Assembly (NCBI GenBank): GCA_027943335.1
Contig: BSBK01000968.1
Coordinates: 62,001 to 126,000 of the forward strand
DNA from: Chamaecyparis obtusa
Lineage: Eukaryota; Streptophyta; Pinopsida; Cupressales; Cupressaceae
DNA: 64,000 bases
Reading direction: 5' to 3'
The translations under genes and the position numbers were made by a program. The number at the start of each line of letters is the position of its first letter. Within the stretch, counting starts at the first letter, position 1. The notes under the pieces were generated by a model. The model had not been told where the DNA came from, did no database searches, and saw only the letters and a list, made by a program, of their open reading frames with translations. Below are positions 44,214 through 55,476 of the stretch, piece by piece.

Positions 44214-46031
44214 ATGTCATGTTTTTATGGACAGTCAGGTTACTCACCATCCTATTATGAGAGTAATGCTCAACCGGCTAGTCTTCAGCCTTACCAAAGT
44301 CACCCAAAGCCTCCTTTTACCCCAAGCTATTATACTTCTCAAGGGTATCAATATATCCAGTATGCCCCAAATGAGTTTTCCCTTGTGCAAAGTTATGAAT
44401 GGACTCTCAGGCAAGATGGATCATGGGCACAAGAGGCACAATAGCAGATGCAAAGATAGCTTCCCCATCATGCTTACCACTCGCCCTCCCCTTCTCAGTC
44501 TATTTAGTAGTAGATGCAGGCTCTGAGCTCAGACTTCAAGGAGATGCAAGAGGCAAAGAGTCTATTTCTTGATTTAGTTAAGCAAGTGTTTGAGCTCAGG
44601 GAGCAGAGAGAGCAGGAGGCTCAATGTTATTATGAAGAGGAATCAGCTCCCTACTAGGAGATGGAGGCTCAAAAATATGAGCAAGGGTTCATTCCTTACC
44701 AAGTGGCAGAGACTCTTGTTGATGAGTAGCAAGGAAGAGAGTTTCAAGAAGACATTAGATGCCAAGCTCACATGGAGGCAGCAAGTTTAAGATCACTGAT
44801 TGGTCAATAAGAGGCTCCTAGGCCTAAAATTCCAAGCTGGAGGGCTCATCTATCTCAAGAGCCTACACATGAGGAGCTTGCTAAGCATTCATTTCCAAGC
44901 TTTAAAGTAGCTATGCCTTCTTTGTCTCCCCTCTCTCCCCCTTAGTTTCACATCCCAAGTTTTAAGGCAAGAAATTCTTTCCAAAATCCTGTGCTTGAAA
45001 TTCAGCCTACCACTTTGCAAGAGCAGCCTGTTCAAGAAAATATTTTATCCCAAGAGGCCCCTCTAGTCTCTCAGGATGATGAAGTAATATGGATGCCCCA
45101 ATGGACTCTGCCTCCTGGTTGTCAGATGCCAAGTCTTTTCAAGGATACTAGTCTAGTATCAGAGCAAGGACCTATGGTGAATGAGCTTTCATGTGATGAG
45201 GAGGAGAGGGCATCTAAGGTATCAGTGTAGAGTGATGACTATGGTGGAATGGAGCAGCAGGATGGTGAGGTGGAGGTTGATGCTCAGCCTGAGCTCTTGG
45301 CTGATTTGTATGATGAGATCCCTCTTTTTGTTGATGATGAAGAAAAGACCATGCCATTGCCTATGGCTGAGGGTCAATCAGAACAAAAGGTTCACCATCA
45401 ATATGAGGTTGCTATAAAAAAGGATGCCTTGTCCTTGTTGGATGAGCTATCTAGTTTTGTTGAGAAGGATGATAAGGTTATGATCATAGCCACCTTTGTA
45501 AAGTTTTAGAAGCTAGAAGAGATTGATCCTAAGGATATGTTGATTCATGAGCTTGATGTCATCTTTGAGGAGGAGACTTCCTAGTGTGCAGAAGATGACC
45601 AGAGCCTTGGGGATGATTATTTGGGAAGCATCATAGATGGCTTGTATATAGAGCCTGATTGTAATGAGCTCTTGGCTGGTTTAAAAGAGGAAGATGACAG
45701 TCCCCTATCCATGGATGATGAGTTGACATGGATGTCTATGATGGAGGGAAACCATGAAGATAAAAAAGAAACCAGCAATGAAAATCTTTCCTTTAGACCT
45801 TCAAGAGGCTGCCCCATCAGATACTTGGCTCAGAAGGAGTTCACTGAGACACCTCCATATGATATACTTGAGGTGAGTGATCTTGATCTTGTTTTTGTAG
45901 AGGCAGTGCATCATCATTTTCCAAATCGTTGTATGCCTCTTATCTTCATAGCTATCCTCATATGCCGGATGCAAAATGTCTTATTGAGGAAGGGTAGCTA
46001 CTTTAGCCAACCAGTGAATGGTTTTGTTTAA
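44214..46031 (+). pseudogene. Unknown protein of element C (about 605 codons), nonsense-riddled
   Basis: I do not recognise this protein. All long open segments between 44214 and 46031 share one frame, so the frame is intact except for stops. Start 'MSCFYGQSGYSPSYYESNAQ'. The N-terminal 80 residues are rich in Tyr, Ser, Pro and Gln. Next comes a Gln/Glu-rich, helix-prone stretch ('FKEMQEAKSLFLDLVKQVFE'). The rest is strongly acidic ('DDEEKTMPLPMAEGQSEQ', 'EEDDSPLSMDDELTW') and ends 'MQNVLLRKGSYFSQP'. There is no CCHC knuckle, protease, RT or integrase motif. Stops are nearly all TAG at Gln positions, including three in a row at about 44504-44512. It might be a highly diverged gag or an accessory protein; neither is shown. 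Confidence 0.7.
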
Positions 46032-46263
46032 CCTGGTCTCTGCACTGGTTAGTTTAGGATAGGATAGGTTTCCTGCTTTTTTCCAGTTTTCTAGTTTAGT
46101 CTTTTCCTATTTTCCAAGAAGTGCCCGTGCACAGTTTGTCTTGCTGGTTCAGTTTTGTCTTTGTCCAAGTTTTTGTGCTCTATAGTGACTCCTATGCCCA
46201 ATGGATTGTCAAGGCAATTGGGCCAATGTCTAGCAGGCCGACATCTTGCAGAGGTCACCAAAA
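46032..46263 (+). other. 3' non-coding end of C internal copy 2
   Basis: No purine run before LTR2. Instead the minus strand at 46260-46243 reads TGGTGACCTCTGCAAGAT, three bases from the LTR, which looks like a second, inverted PBS. The same place in copy 1 (41161-41144) reads TGGTGACCTCTGTGGGAT. Confidence 0.6.
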
Positions 46264-47475
46264 TGTTATCCAAAATTCCCTATCATTCATTTTTGGCCAC
46301 GGTCCTTTATTCCAAGAAATGCTCAACTGTCAAAAATTCAGTGTGTTTTCAACCTTCTCTCTAAAGGCTCAGGATGTTTCTATCTTTTGGTCTAAAAGCT
46401 TGGTGTGTATTCAACCTCCACTCTAAAATTTTAGTCTGTTTTAGACCTTCGCTCGAAAACCCTCTATGTTTTTGACCCCTCTATGTTTTCGACCCTAAGT
46501 GCGCAACCCCGATAGGTGGGGCCCAGTTGGTTTTCGGCAAGCTGATTATGCGGGTTGTGGCATGATTGCATAAGTTCTTTTCCCCTTATGCGACTATGTG
46601 ACTAACTATTGATGGTCCTGTTGAGGAATGCTAGCGGTCTGTCACATGATCGCATAACCCATTTTAGGCTATGCGAACATGCGACAAACCATTAGCCATG
46701 TTGATAAAAGCTTGTTGTTTGGGCGGTGGGCCTTTGGCTGGGATGTGTTCATGTTTCATTGGCTGGCTGGTGGCAGATCTTGTGGGTCTAGATGTCGAGG
46801 TGGTGGCTAATGGCTAGCACCTTCCGTTTGGTCACATGATCGCATGGGCTCTTTCGAGCCCATGTGACCATGCGACAAACCGTCAATGGTTTTGGTGCTG
46901 GCTATTTGCGGTCTAGTAGTTTACATCATGCAGTTGGTCACATGATTGCATAGGCCTTCCTAGCTGCATGCGATCATGTGACAAGTAGTCAGTGGGGCCC
47001 AAAGTTTCTGCATTGGCGCAAGTGTGACAAAGATCTACGGTGGTCGTATGATGTCATGGGATGTTTCGATCCCATGCGATCATGCGACAACCATTCGATG
47101 GACATCTCAGTGGGTGGTGGGTCCAAATTTTTTAAAGCAAGGTGGCAGTTAGCATAGATCTAACGGTGGTCGTGTGTTCACATGGAATCTTCTGAGGCCA
47201 TGCGATCTTACTCCCATCGTTAGATGAGAATTCAAAATTTTGAGTGGATCCATGTCAGGAAGGTTCCGATGTGTTTGTTGATGTAGCGGTCGAGATGAAT
47301 AAGGGAGTGACACATGGCAGTTCTGGGCCCGAGGTTAAAAAAGGAAAGTGCGCAATTGTGTGGATAAAGGGTTTCACATGGTCACTAGATGTAACCGAGG
47401 ATAAGTAAAGGGTTAGGTGACTTTCCGACAAGGGGAGTTTGAAACCCAAGGTAAACTTGGGGTTAGGATTGCATG
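46264..47475 (+). repeat. C LTR2, left part (before element D)
   Basis: Starts TGTTATCCAAAATTCCC; follows LTR1 base for base with numerous substitutions through GGTTAGGATTGCATG. Contains modules at 46557-46602, 46641-46685 (45 bp, one base lost) and others. GCATG at 47471-47475 is the left TSD of D. Confidence 0.9.
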
Positions 47476-50277
47476 TGTTAGGCCAGTTTTCTACCATAGC
47501 TAAAATCCTTTGAAAATGGCCTATTGCCTTGCAAGTTTTCTTAGTTTGTGCCCTGCCTTGTGTTCCTTGTGTTGCCACCAAGCTCTGGTCCAGTGTACAT
47601 CTCTTAAAGTGAAAAATCCCAAAAGATATTCAAATTCTAAAGTCTACTAGAAATATTATCAAATTCTATCACAATGTCAAAAACCCACAGTATTTTTGCA
47701 ACTCCACATTGTTTTTGACCTGTGTGTTGTTTTCGGCCTTGTGCTTCCTGTTTGGTTCCCTTATCTTTTGGCATCAAAAATCCACAATCTTTTCAGCTTC
47801 CTGGTTTACCTTTATGTGATGTTGGAAGGTCTATGTGTTTTCGATCTGTCACCAAAAACACTGTGTATTTTTGACCTTGCATTTCATCTTTTCTACCAGC
47901 TCTCCTTATTCTATGTCTTAACTGTGCATGTCCAACCATGTGGTGGGTCCAGCTTCTTCCCTATTGGCTGTCGTATGGCCGCATGTTAGATCTTTCTAAC
48001 ATGCAATCATGCGACCACTTGCCACGTGGCCATGTAGGTCCCAGTCCTATGCAGCTGCTTAGCGGTTTACTTTTCTAATAGCATAGTTACGACATTGTGG
48101 GGCCAGAGATGGAAGATCTACGGTCAGCATATGATCACATTGAATATTCCTTGCCCATGCAATCATGCACCCACCATCTGATTTGGTGCTGACGGTTTGT
48201 TCACTTTGGGCCTGCTGGCGGATGTGGTGATGTGGTAGCATTTGGTTGGCTGTCGCATGATCGCATAGCCCATTCTTTGGCTATGCGATTATGTGACCAG
48301 GTGCCACATGTCCATGGTAGTTGCGGTGATGTTTTTCTTGTGGTGGTGTTAACCAGTGGCGGTTAATGTTAGCAGGCTATCTCATGTCTGCATAACTCAT
48401 TCCTGAGTTATGCGATCATGCGACAGGGTGTCACATGTCCCTCTGGGCCCATTTATGGCTATTTGGTGGGCTCAGTGGAGGGTGCTATCATGGTGATTTC
48501 TGGTTGAACTGTGCTGGTGGGAAGGTGAGTTTGAACGTGGGCCTGGGCTTGGATTTCTAGGCGGTGTTTTAATAGTCGGCTAGGTGCATGTTTGTGGGTT
48601 ATCGCATGTTTGCGTGGGCTAGTTTCCCAGCTTGTGAACATGTGACATACCCTATTCTAGCAAGCAGCGGTGTCAATGGTTATAGAGAAGGCAGTGATTA
48701 ACGGCCATCGCATGTTTTCATAACCCATTTTTGGGTTATGTGATCATGCGACCAAACATGAATTAAGGCTCGTTCCCTGTGGTGGTGAGAATTAATGACT
48801 GCGCGGTTGCGCAACTAAGGGTGAACAGGTTGAAGAACATAAAGCCCACGTAATGCAGAGTGACCGTTGTAGTTTCAAATTTGAATGTCTGTGAATTTTC
48901 AGCGACAGAGGGTACCATATTTTTATGGAATTGAATGCCAGATTAGACCCTGTTTGGTGAGAAATGATTTGCAGTGTGGTCCTAAGTGCTTGGTGGTTGT
49001 TTGTAGAGGGATTTTTACTATGAGGGGTGATTGCAATATTTTTTCAAGGTGTGTTTGTAGGTGGCCGTTTGTACTATTTTCATGGTAGTTCCTGATTTTC
49101 TATCCTAATCTCAATATGCTCATAATTGCAGAATTTGTTTGAGATTTTTTTCTCCAAGTTGCTTGGTTTCCTACCCCTTGCAGTAATTTTTGATGTAATT
49201 TTGATTGGTTTGGTGGGTGAAACCCTTTTCCTAGCTGTTCGTAGCTTGTTGCAACCTGTCATGGGTTTCCAAGCCAACTAGTGGTATAAAATGTTGAATT
49301 TTTGTCTTTGTCTAGGTTCCCCTCTTCCATTGTTGTGGGCACTGGTTCCATGAATGTTCTTCCTATCATGTATTTCCCTTCTTCTCTACATACAAAGTGT
49401 TCCCTCTGTCCATTTCTAGCTATGGGAATACAATATATTTTGTAACAAGATTGTCTTATGTATGAGATTGCAACATACTTATTTTTGTATCAGATTGTCT
49501 CCATTTGAATTTTGAATCATTAATCATACATCAAGGGTGTTTGATTTGTTTGTTTTCATTGCCTAAGTATTTTCAAGTGGAGTTGTCTTCCCAAGGATAA
49601 CTGGTTCAGAGTTAGTGTTCAAATATGTATGGGCTAGGGTATCAAAGATGCATCATGCTTGTCTTCCAGTGGATGCTGGTTAATGTATTGCCTGTTCCTA
49701 GGTCTTTTCTTTGGATAGGTGATAGCATATCTAGGTGCACAAGTGGTTTGGTAATGTGTGATCTAGTCAAGGTGAGTGTGTTGTCTTCTTGTTTCATAGC
49801 CCTGTTGCAATGAGGTATTTCACTCTGCTGCCCATTGGATAAGGCACTAGTCTATGAGAGACTTGGGGTACTTCAGGAGTCCATTCAGCCTAATACCAAT
49901 CATTCATTTAAATCCTTTCCCTTCATGTTGGTAGTAATAGTAGGAGGTCCCTTCTGGTTTTTAGACTCATTGCATGCAGATCAGGTTTTTGCATCGGATT
50001 TGATTTCATTGGGGTATAGGATACCTACAAGGGTCTGAGAACTTTTCCATTGTAATGCATCTGCAGGCCTTTTGTTCATCAACTCAAGAAGAGTCATGAG
50101 TGTGCAGATGAGGAAACAACCACCTCAGTGAATGTGGAGCTTGAAGTAGAAGGAGGATGTTCTTTATCCTCATCAATTAGCACTTTTTCCCTTGTTAGAC
50201 TTTGGAGTGAAGAGTAACCAGTTTGTCAATCATAGTGTAAACCTAGCACAGTGTGGGAACAAGTTTAAAAGCCAACA
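47476..50277 (+). repeat. Element D LTR1 (2802 bp)
   Basis: 5' part with TGTTTTCGACC-like words (about 47690-47880), then palindromic modules, including 46-bp ones at 47970-48015, 48252-48297, 48379-48424, 48601-48646 and 48717-48762 (one at about 48123-48170 is slightly longer). TATAAAA at 49285-49291 followed by a long T/G-rich tract. Its architecture parallels the C LTR. Open frames inside are not genes. Confidence 0.92.
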
Positions 50278-50914
50278 AAATGGTGACTCTGCTAGGGAAG
50301 AGGTAAAAGACAGCAAGTTTTTCTGCTTGGATGGATCATCCTAGAGTCTGGTTAAAAGATCAAAGAGTCAAATACAAAATAAGCATTTACAAAATCTTCT
50401 CACTGCGTGCTAAGTGGTGACTCTGATTGTCTCTGTCTGGTCAGTGTGTTTCCTGACAAGCAGTGCATGTTACCTAGTGAAGTTTTGGTTGGTTGGAAAA
50501 GATACAAGTCAGTGCAAATTTTTCCTCTTCAAGGAGATGGTGGCTCTGCATGACAAAGTTACCTGATGGAGCTATAGGGTGAGCTCTGGATCTACCCTGC
50601 CCTCCAACCAGCATGTTGATTTTTACTGTAGAAACTTTCAGGTATGATATTTTCAAAGATAAGAAATGTTTCCTTATGAGGTGATTTGAGCACTAAGAGA
50701 AGGAATGTGGTGTGATAGAGAGGTTAGCATGCTTCAATAAATATTAGTTGCAGTTCTGCAAATTTTTGGTGAAGTATGAGCATGGGTAGTGATCAGTACT
50801 ATCTCATTCTTCAGCCCATGAGTGCCCTATTCTTGTCTAGTTGGTGGTCTTCTCTCCCAACGATCTGAATTCTCGCATGGGCACAAGTTACCCATCATCC
50901 CCAACTAGAGCCAC
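50278..50914 (+). other. Interior of element D, PBS only
   Basis: PBS TGGTGACTCTGCTAGGGA at 50281-50298, of the TGGxGACTCTGCTGGGGA type I associate with Ogre/Tat-group elements. The PBS start recurs as GTGGTGACTCTG at about 50412 and GGTGGCTCTGC at about 50539. No protein. The last bases before LTR2 are not a purine run; the minus strand there reads TGGCTCTAGTTGGGGATG one base from the LTR. Confidence 0.75.
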
Positions 50915-53854
50915 TGTTAGGCTAATTTTCTACCATAGTGAAAATCCTTTGAAAATGGCCTATTGCCTTGCAAGTTTTCTTGGTTTGTGCCCTGGCCTAT
51001 GTTCCTTGTGTTGTCACCAAGCTCTGGTCCAATTTGCATCTCTTAAAGTGCAAAATCCCAAAAGATATTCAAATTCTAAAGTCTACTAGAAATATTGTCA
51101 AATTCTGCCACAGTGTCGAAAACCCACAATATTTTTGCAAATCCACGTTGTTTTCGACCTGTGTGTTGTTTTCAGCCTTGCGCTTCCTGTTTGGTTCACT
51201 TATCTTTTGGCATCGAAAACTCATGATGTTTTTAGCTTTCTGGTTTACCTTTGTGTGATGTTGGAAGGTCTATGTGTTTTCGATCTGTCACTGAAAACAC
51301 TAGGTGTTTTCAACCCTACATTTCATCTTTTCTACTAGCTCTCCTTGTTCTATGTCTTAACTGTGCATATCTGACCATGTGGTGGGTCCAGCTTCTTCCC
51401 TATTGGCTTTCACATGGCCCCATGTCAGATCTTTCTGACATGTGATCATGCGGCTGCTTGTCACATGGCCATGTGGGTCCCAGTCCTGTGCGGCTGCTTG
51501 GCAGTTTACTTTTCTAACAGTGCAGGTGCGATGTTGTGGGGCCAGAGATTGAAGATCTATGGTCGGCATATGATCGCATGGAATATTCCTTGCCCATGTG
51601 ATCATGCAACCACTATCTGATTTGGTGCCAACAGTTTGTTCGCTTTAGGCCCGCTGGCGTATGTGGTGATGTGGTAGCCTTTGGTTGGCTGTCGCATGAT
51701 CGCATAGCCCATTCTTTGGCTATACAATCATGCGATCGGCTGACACGTGTCCTTGTTCATGATTGTGGAGTTGTGTAGTGGCAGTGTTTCGTGGTCCTGA
51801 GGCAGTGATGTGGCACCTTTGGTTGGCTGTCGCATGATCACATACCCCATTCTTTGGCTATGCGATCATGGGACTAGGCACCACGTGTCCATGATGGTTG
51901 TGGTGATGGTTTTCTTGTGGTGGTGTTAACTGGTGGTGGTTAATGTTAGCAAGCTGTCGCATGTCTGCATAACCCATTCTCAAGTTATGTGATCATGTGA
52001 CAGGGCACCACGTGTCCCTATGGGCCCGTTTGTGGCTATTTGGTGGGCTCGGTGGAGGGTGCTATCATGGTAGTTTTTGGTTCGACCATGCTGGCAGGAA
52101 GGTGAGTTTGAATGCGGGCCTGGGCTTGGATTTCTAGGTGGTGTTTTAACAGTCGGCTAGGTGCATGTTTGCAGGTTGTCGCATGTTCTCATGGGCTAGT
52201 TTCTTAGCTTGCAAACATGTGACATACCCTGTTGTGGAAAGCGACAGTGTCAGCAGTTATAGAGAAGACAGTGATTAACGGGTGTCGCATGTTCACATAA
52301 CCCATTTTTGGGTTATGCAATCATGCGACCCAACATGAATTAAGGCTCATTCCCTATGGCAGTGAGAATTGATGACTACACGGTTGCATGACTAAGGGTG
52401 AACAAGTTGAAGAACATAAAGCCCGCGTAATGTAGAGTGACCGTTGCAGTTTCAAATTTGAATGTCTGTGAATTTCCAGCGATAGAGGGTACCATATTTT
52501 TATGGAATTGAATGCCAGATTAGACCTTGTTTGGTGAGAAATGATTTGCAGTGTGGTCCTGAGTGCTTGGTAGTTGTTTGCAGAGGGATTTGTACCGTGA
52601 GGGGTGATTGCAATCTTTACTTGAGGTGTGTTTTCAGGTGGCCATTTGTATTGGTTTCATGGCAGTTCCTGATTTTCTGTGCTAATCTCAATGTGCTCAT
52701 AATTGCGAAATCTGTTTGAGATTTCTTTCTCTAGGTTGCTTGGTTTCCTACCCCTTGCAGTAATTTTTAATGTAATTTTGATTTGTTTGGTGGGTGAAAC
52801 CCTTGCCCTAGCTGTCTGTAGCTTATTGCAACCTATCATGGGTTTCCAAGGTAGCTAGTGGTATAAAATGTTAAATTTTTGTCTTTGTTTGGGTTCGTCT
52901 CTTCCACTATTGTGGGGACTGGTTCCGTGAATGTTCTTCCTGCCATGTATTTCTCTTCTTCTCTGCATACAAAGTGTTCCCTCTATCCCTTTCTAGCTAT
53001 GGGAATACAATACATTTTGTAACAGGATTGTCTTATGTATGAGATTGTAGCATACTTATTTTTGTATTAGATTGTCTCCATTTGAATTTTGAATCATTAA
53101 TCATACATCAAGGGTGTTTGATTTGTCTGTTTGCATTGCCTAAGTGTTTGCAAGTGGATTTGTCTTCACAGGGATAACTAGTTTAGAGTTAGTGTTCAGA
53201 TATGTATGGGCTGGGGTATCAAAGATGCATTATGCTTGTCTTCCAGTGGATGCTCGTTAATGTATTGCCTATTCCTAGGTCTTTTATTTGGATAGGTGAT
53301 ATCATATCTAGGTGCACAGGTGGTTTGGTAATGTGTGATCTGGTCAGGGTGAGTGTGTTGTCTTCTTGTTTCATAGCCTTGTTGTAGTGAGGTATTTGAC
53401 TCTGCTACCCATTGGATAAAGCACTGGTCTATGAGAGACTTGGGGTGCTTCAGGAGTCCATTCAACCCAACATCAATCACTCATTTAAATCCTTTCCCTT
53501 CATGTTGGTAGTAATAGTAGGAGGTCCCTTCTAGTTTTTAGACTCATTGCATGCAGATCAAGTTTTTGCATCAGATTTGATTTCATTGGGGTACATGATA
53601 CCTACAGGGGTCTAAGAACTATTCCACAGTAATGCATCTGTAGGCCTTTTGTTCATCAACTCAAGAAGAGTCATGAGTGTGCAGATGAGGCAACACCTGC
53701 CTGAGTGAATGTGGAGCTTGAAGTAGAAGGAGGATGTTCTTTATCCTCATCAATTGGCACTTTTTCCCTCGTTAGACTTTGGAGTGAAGACTAACCACTT
53801 TGTCAATCATAGTGTAAACCTGGCACCATGTGTGAACACATTTAAAAGCCAATG
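50915..53854 (+). repeat. Element D LTR2 (2940 bp), with one extra 138-bp repeat unit
   Basis: Longer than LTR1 by 138 bp. The extra DNA is one tandem unit: the arm GTCGCATGATCGCATA at 51691 recurs at 51829, 138 bp on, with shared flanks (GATGTGGTAGCCTTTGGTTG and GATGTGGCACCTTTGGTTG). Each unit holds one palindromic module. TATAAAA at 52862-52868. Confidence 0.92.
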
Positions 53855-55476
53855 GCATAAACATCTAAAGCATGTTGCATGATCTCATGCAGCCTCTTAG
53901 CCACATCCGATAATGCAATGAGCTGTCAACGGTTAGCAGGGCTTTGGGTGGTGATGTGTTTGTTTTGCGGTGGGCTCCGTAGATTCAAAATCTATGGTGG
54001 TCACATGTTCGCATGGGATCTTCCGATCCCATGTGATCATGCAACTACCATTGGATTCTTTGTTGTTTCTAGGTGGTGTTTTCACGTGTCCGGCCTATGC
54101 GAGTTTCCAATTGGTCCACATGGTTGACAGGTGACTAGTTTTTGCGGGCTAGGTGTCTTGCATGGTAGAGGCAAGTTTTCAGAGGGCTTGTCACATGATC
54201 ACATGAAGGCTTTTGAGCTCATGCGATCATTCAACCATTTCTATTTCAAGGGCAGCGTGATTGTTTTTTGTGGGCTTTCTTCTAAGGAGAATGTTGCAGG
54301 CACAGGTAGATGAAATTTTATGACTTTGGAGGCAGTTGCAATTGGATAGAATTTTGCAGAGATTTTAGGCCACCATTTTGGGTCCTTTCAGGATGGGATT
54401 GGATTTTGAGCATTCATGACTCAGTGGGCTTGCAGGGGGTTGTTAGGTCAAGGCTTTTTATTTGCAGGCATGATCAAGTACAAGCATGGGCATGCAAGGA
54501 GAAATGTCTGATCTATTGAGATATTTATAGAACACATTTATGATTAGAAGCGACTAGCCTAGGGTTAATTATTTTATTGCAAAATTGTAACCTTGGTTAA
54601 AATTTTGACTCTTGCCTATGTGCAGTTGAGTTTGTATATAACATTTTTTTGGAGCTTTTGAAGGGAGAATTGGCCAATTGTAAAAAAAAAAGAAAAAGGA
54701 AAGTTTCTTTCCCAAAGGTTATTGAAGGCATTCTTTCTGTCCCTTAACTTTCTGCAATTGTAAAATTTTCATTGATTGTTTAGATATTGAAAAGTATTTT
54801 GTGACATTCTTGTTGTCCCTATGTCTTCTTGTTTGGATTATCTCTTATTGGATCAAAGTGTATGCATGTTTTCAATGATATATTAGTTTCCCTGATTCCT
54901 CTTATTTTTTTGGTAACTATGTGTGTTATTGTGTTTGATCTGATTTAGATGTTTTGTGGGTATATTTTAGCCCCTAATAGTCTTGTCTCAATCCTACACC
55001 AAGTTATAGGAGTGAATGTCTATTTACAGGTCATAGATTGTTTGTCTAATCCTAAGAGTCTTGTTTTTGTGAAAGAATCTTTCTCTTTCCCTAAACACCC
55101 TCTTTTGTTTCTAGACCCTTCCATGAAACACTTATGAAAACCTATTCAGTAATTTGTAATCTCCTAGACCTAAGCCTCTCACTAGTTTCATTCCTCTATA
55201 CTGAGATCCAAACCCTAGTTTCAGTGCATCACCTAGTAGGATAGATTTTCTTCCTATCTTTTCCCTTTCATGTATTCCTTCTATCCCTTCCCCTCAAAGT
55301 TTACTTTCCTATTTAAAAGAAAATCAAGGTGATTATCCAAGAGGAACCAACCTAGAATCTGGAGGTCTCATCTCAGTTAGGAAAAGGTCCCACAACCTTG
55401 AGATGATTCCCATGTTATACTAGATTATCAAGACTACAAGAGCTTGAGATCAGAGGTGCAAATTTAGTGTATAACA
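53855..55476 (+). repeat. C LTR2, right part (after element D)
   Basis: Begins with the GCATA TSD copy and AACATCTAAAGC; matches C LTR1 from about 42378 to its end, with modules near 53873, 53999 and 54189. TATATAA at 54635-54641. Ends GTGTATAACA at 55476, then ACAGT. Confidence 0.9.

Larger units (their letters stand above)
47476..53854 (+). mobile_element. Element D: non-autonomous LTR element with 2.8-2.9-kb LTRs and a 637-bp interior
   Basis: LTR1 47476-50277 (2802 bp), interior 50278-50914, LTR2 50915-53854 (2940 bp). TSD GCATG (47471-47475) and GCATA (53855-53859, one change). It interrupts C LTR2: the sequence on either side rejoins as in C LTR1 near 42375. The interior has a PBS but no gag, pol or other frame. 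Over 90% of the element is LTR. Ends are TGTTAGGCC... and ...CCAACA (LTR2 ends CCAATG, two transitions). Confidence 0.93.
35850..55476 (+). mobile_element. C complex: tandem LTR-internal-LTR-internal-LTR array with nested elements E and D
   Basis: Three LTR copies: LTR0 (35850-35862 plus 39169-39661, truncated), LTR1 (41165-44007) and LTR2 (46264-47475 plus 53855-55476). Two internal copies: 39662-41164 (5'-truncated) and 44008-46263. The whole block is bounded by one ACAGT duplication, so it integrated as a unit, or grew by recombination after a single insertion. The family has LTRs of about 2.8 kb and 2.26 kb of internal DNA with one unknown reading frame and no gag-pol, so it depends on proteins in trans. 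E and D are later insertions into its outer LTRs. Confidence 0.92.

Noticed and set aside
47255..53480. Many 60-108-codon frames within D LTRs and C LTR2
   Set aside because: They lie in LTRs, on both strands, and are not conserved between the two LTR copies of the same element.
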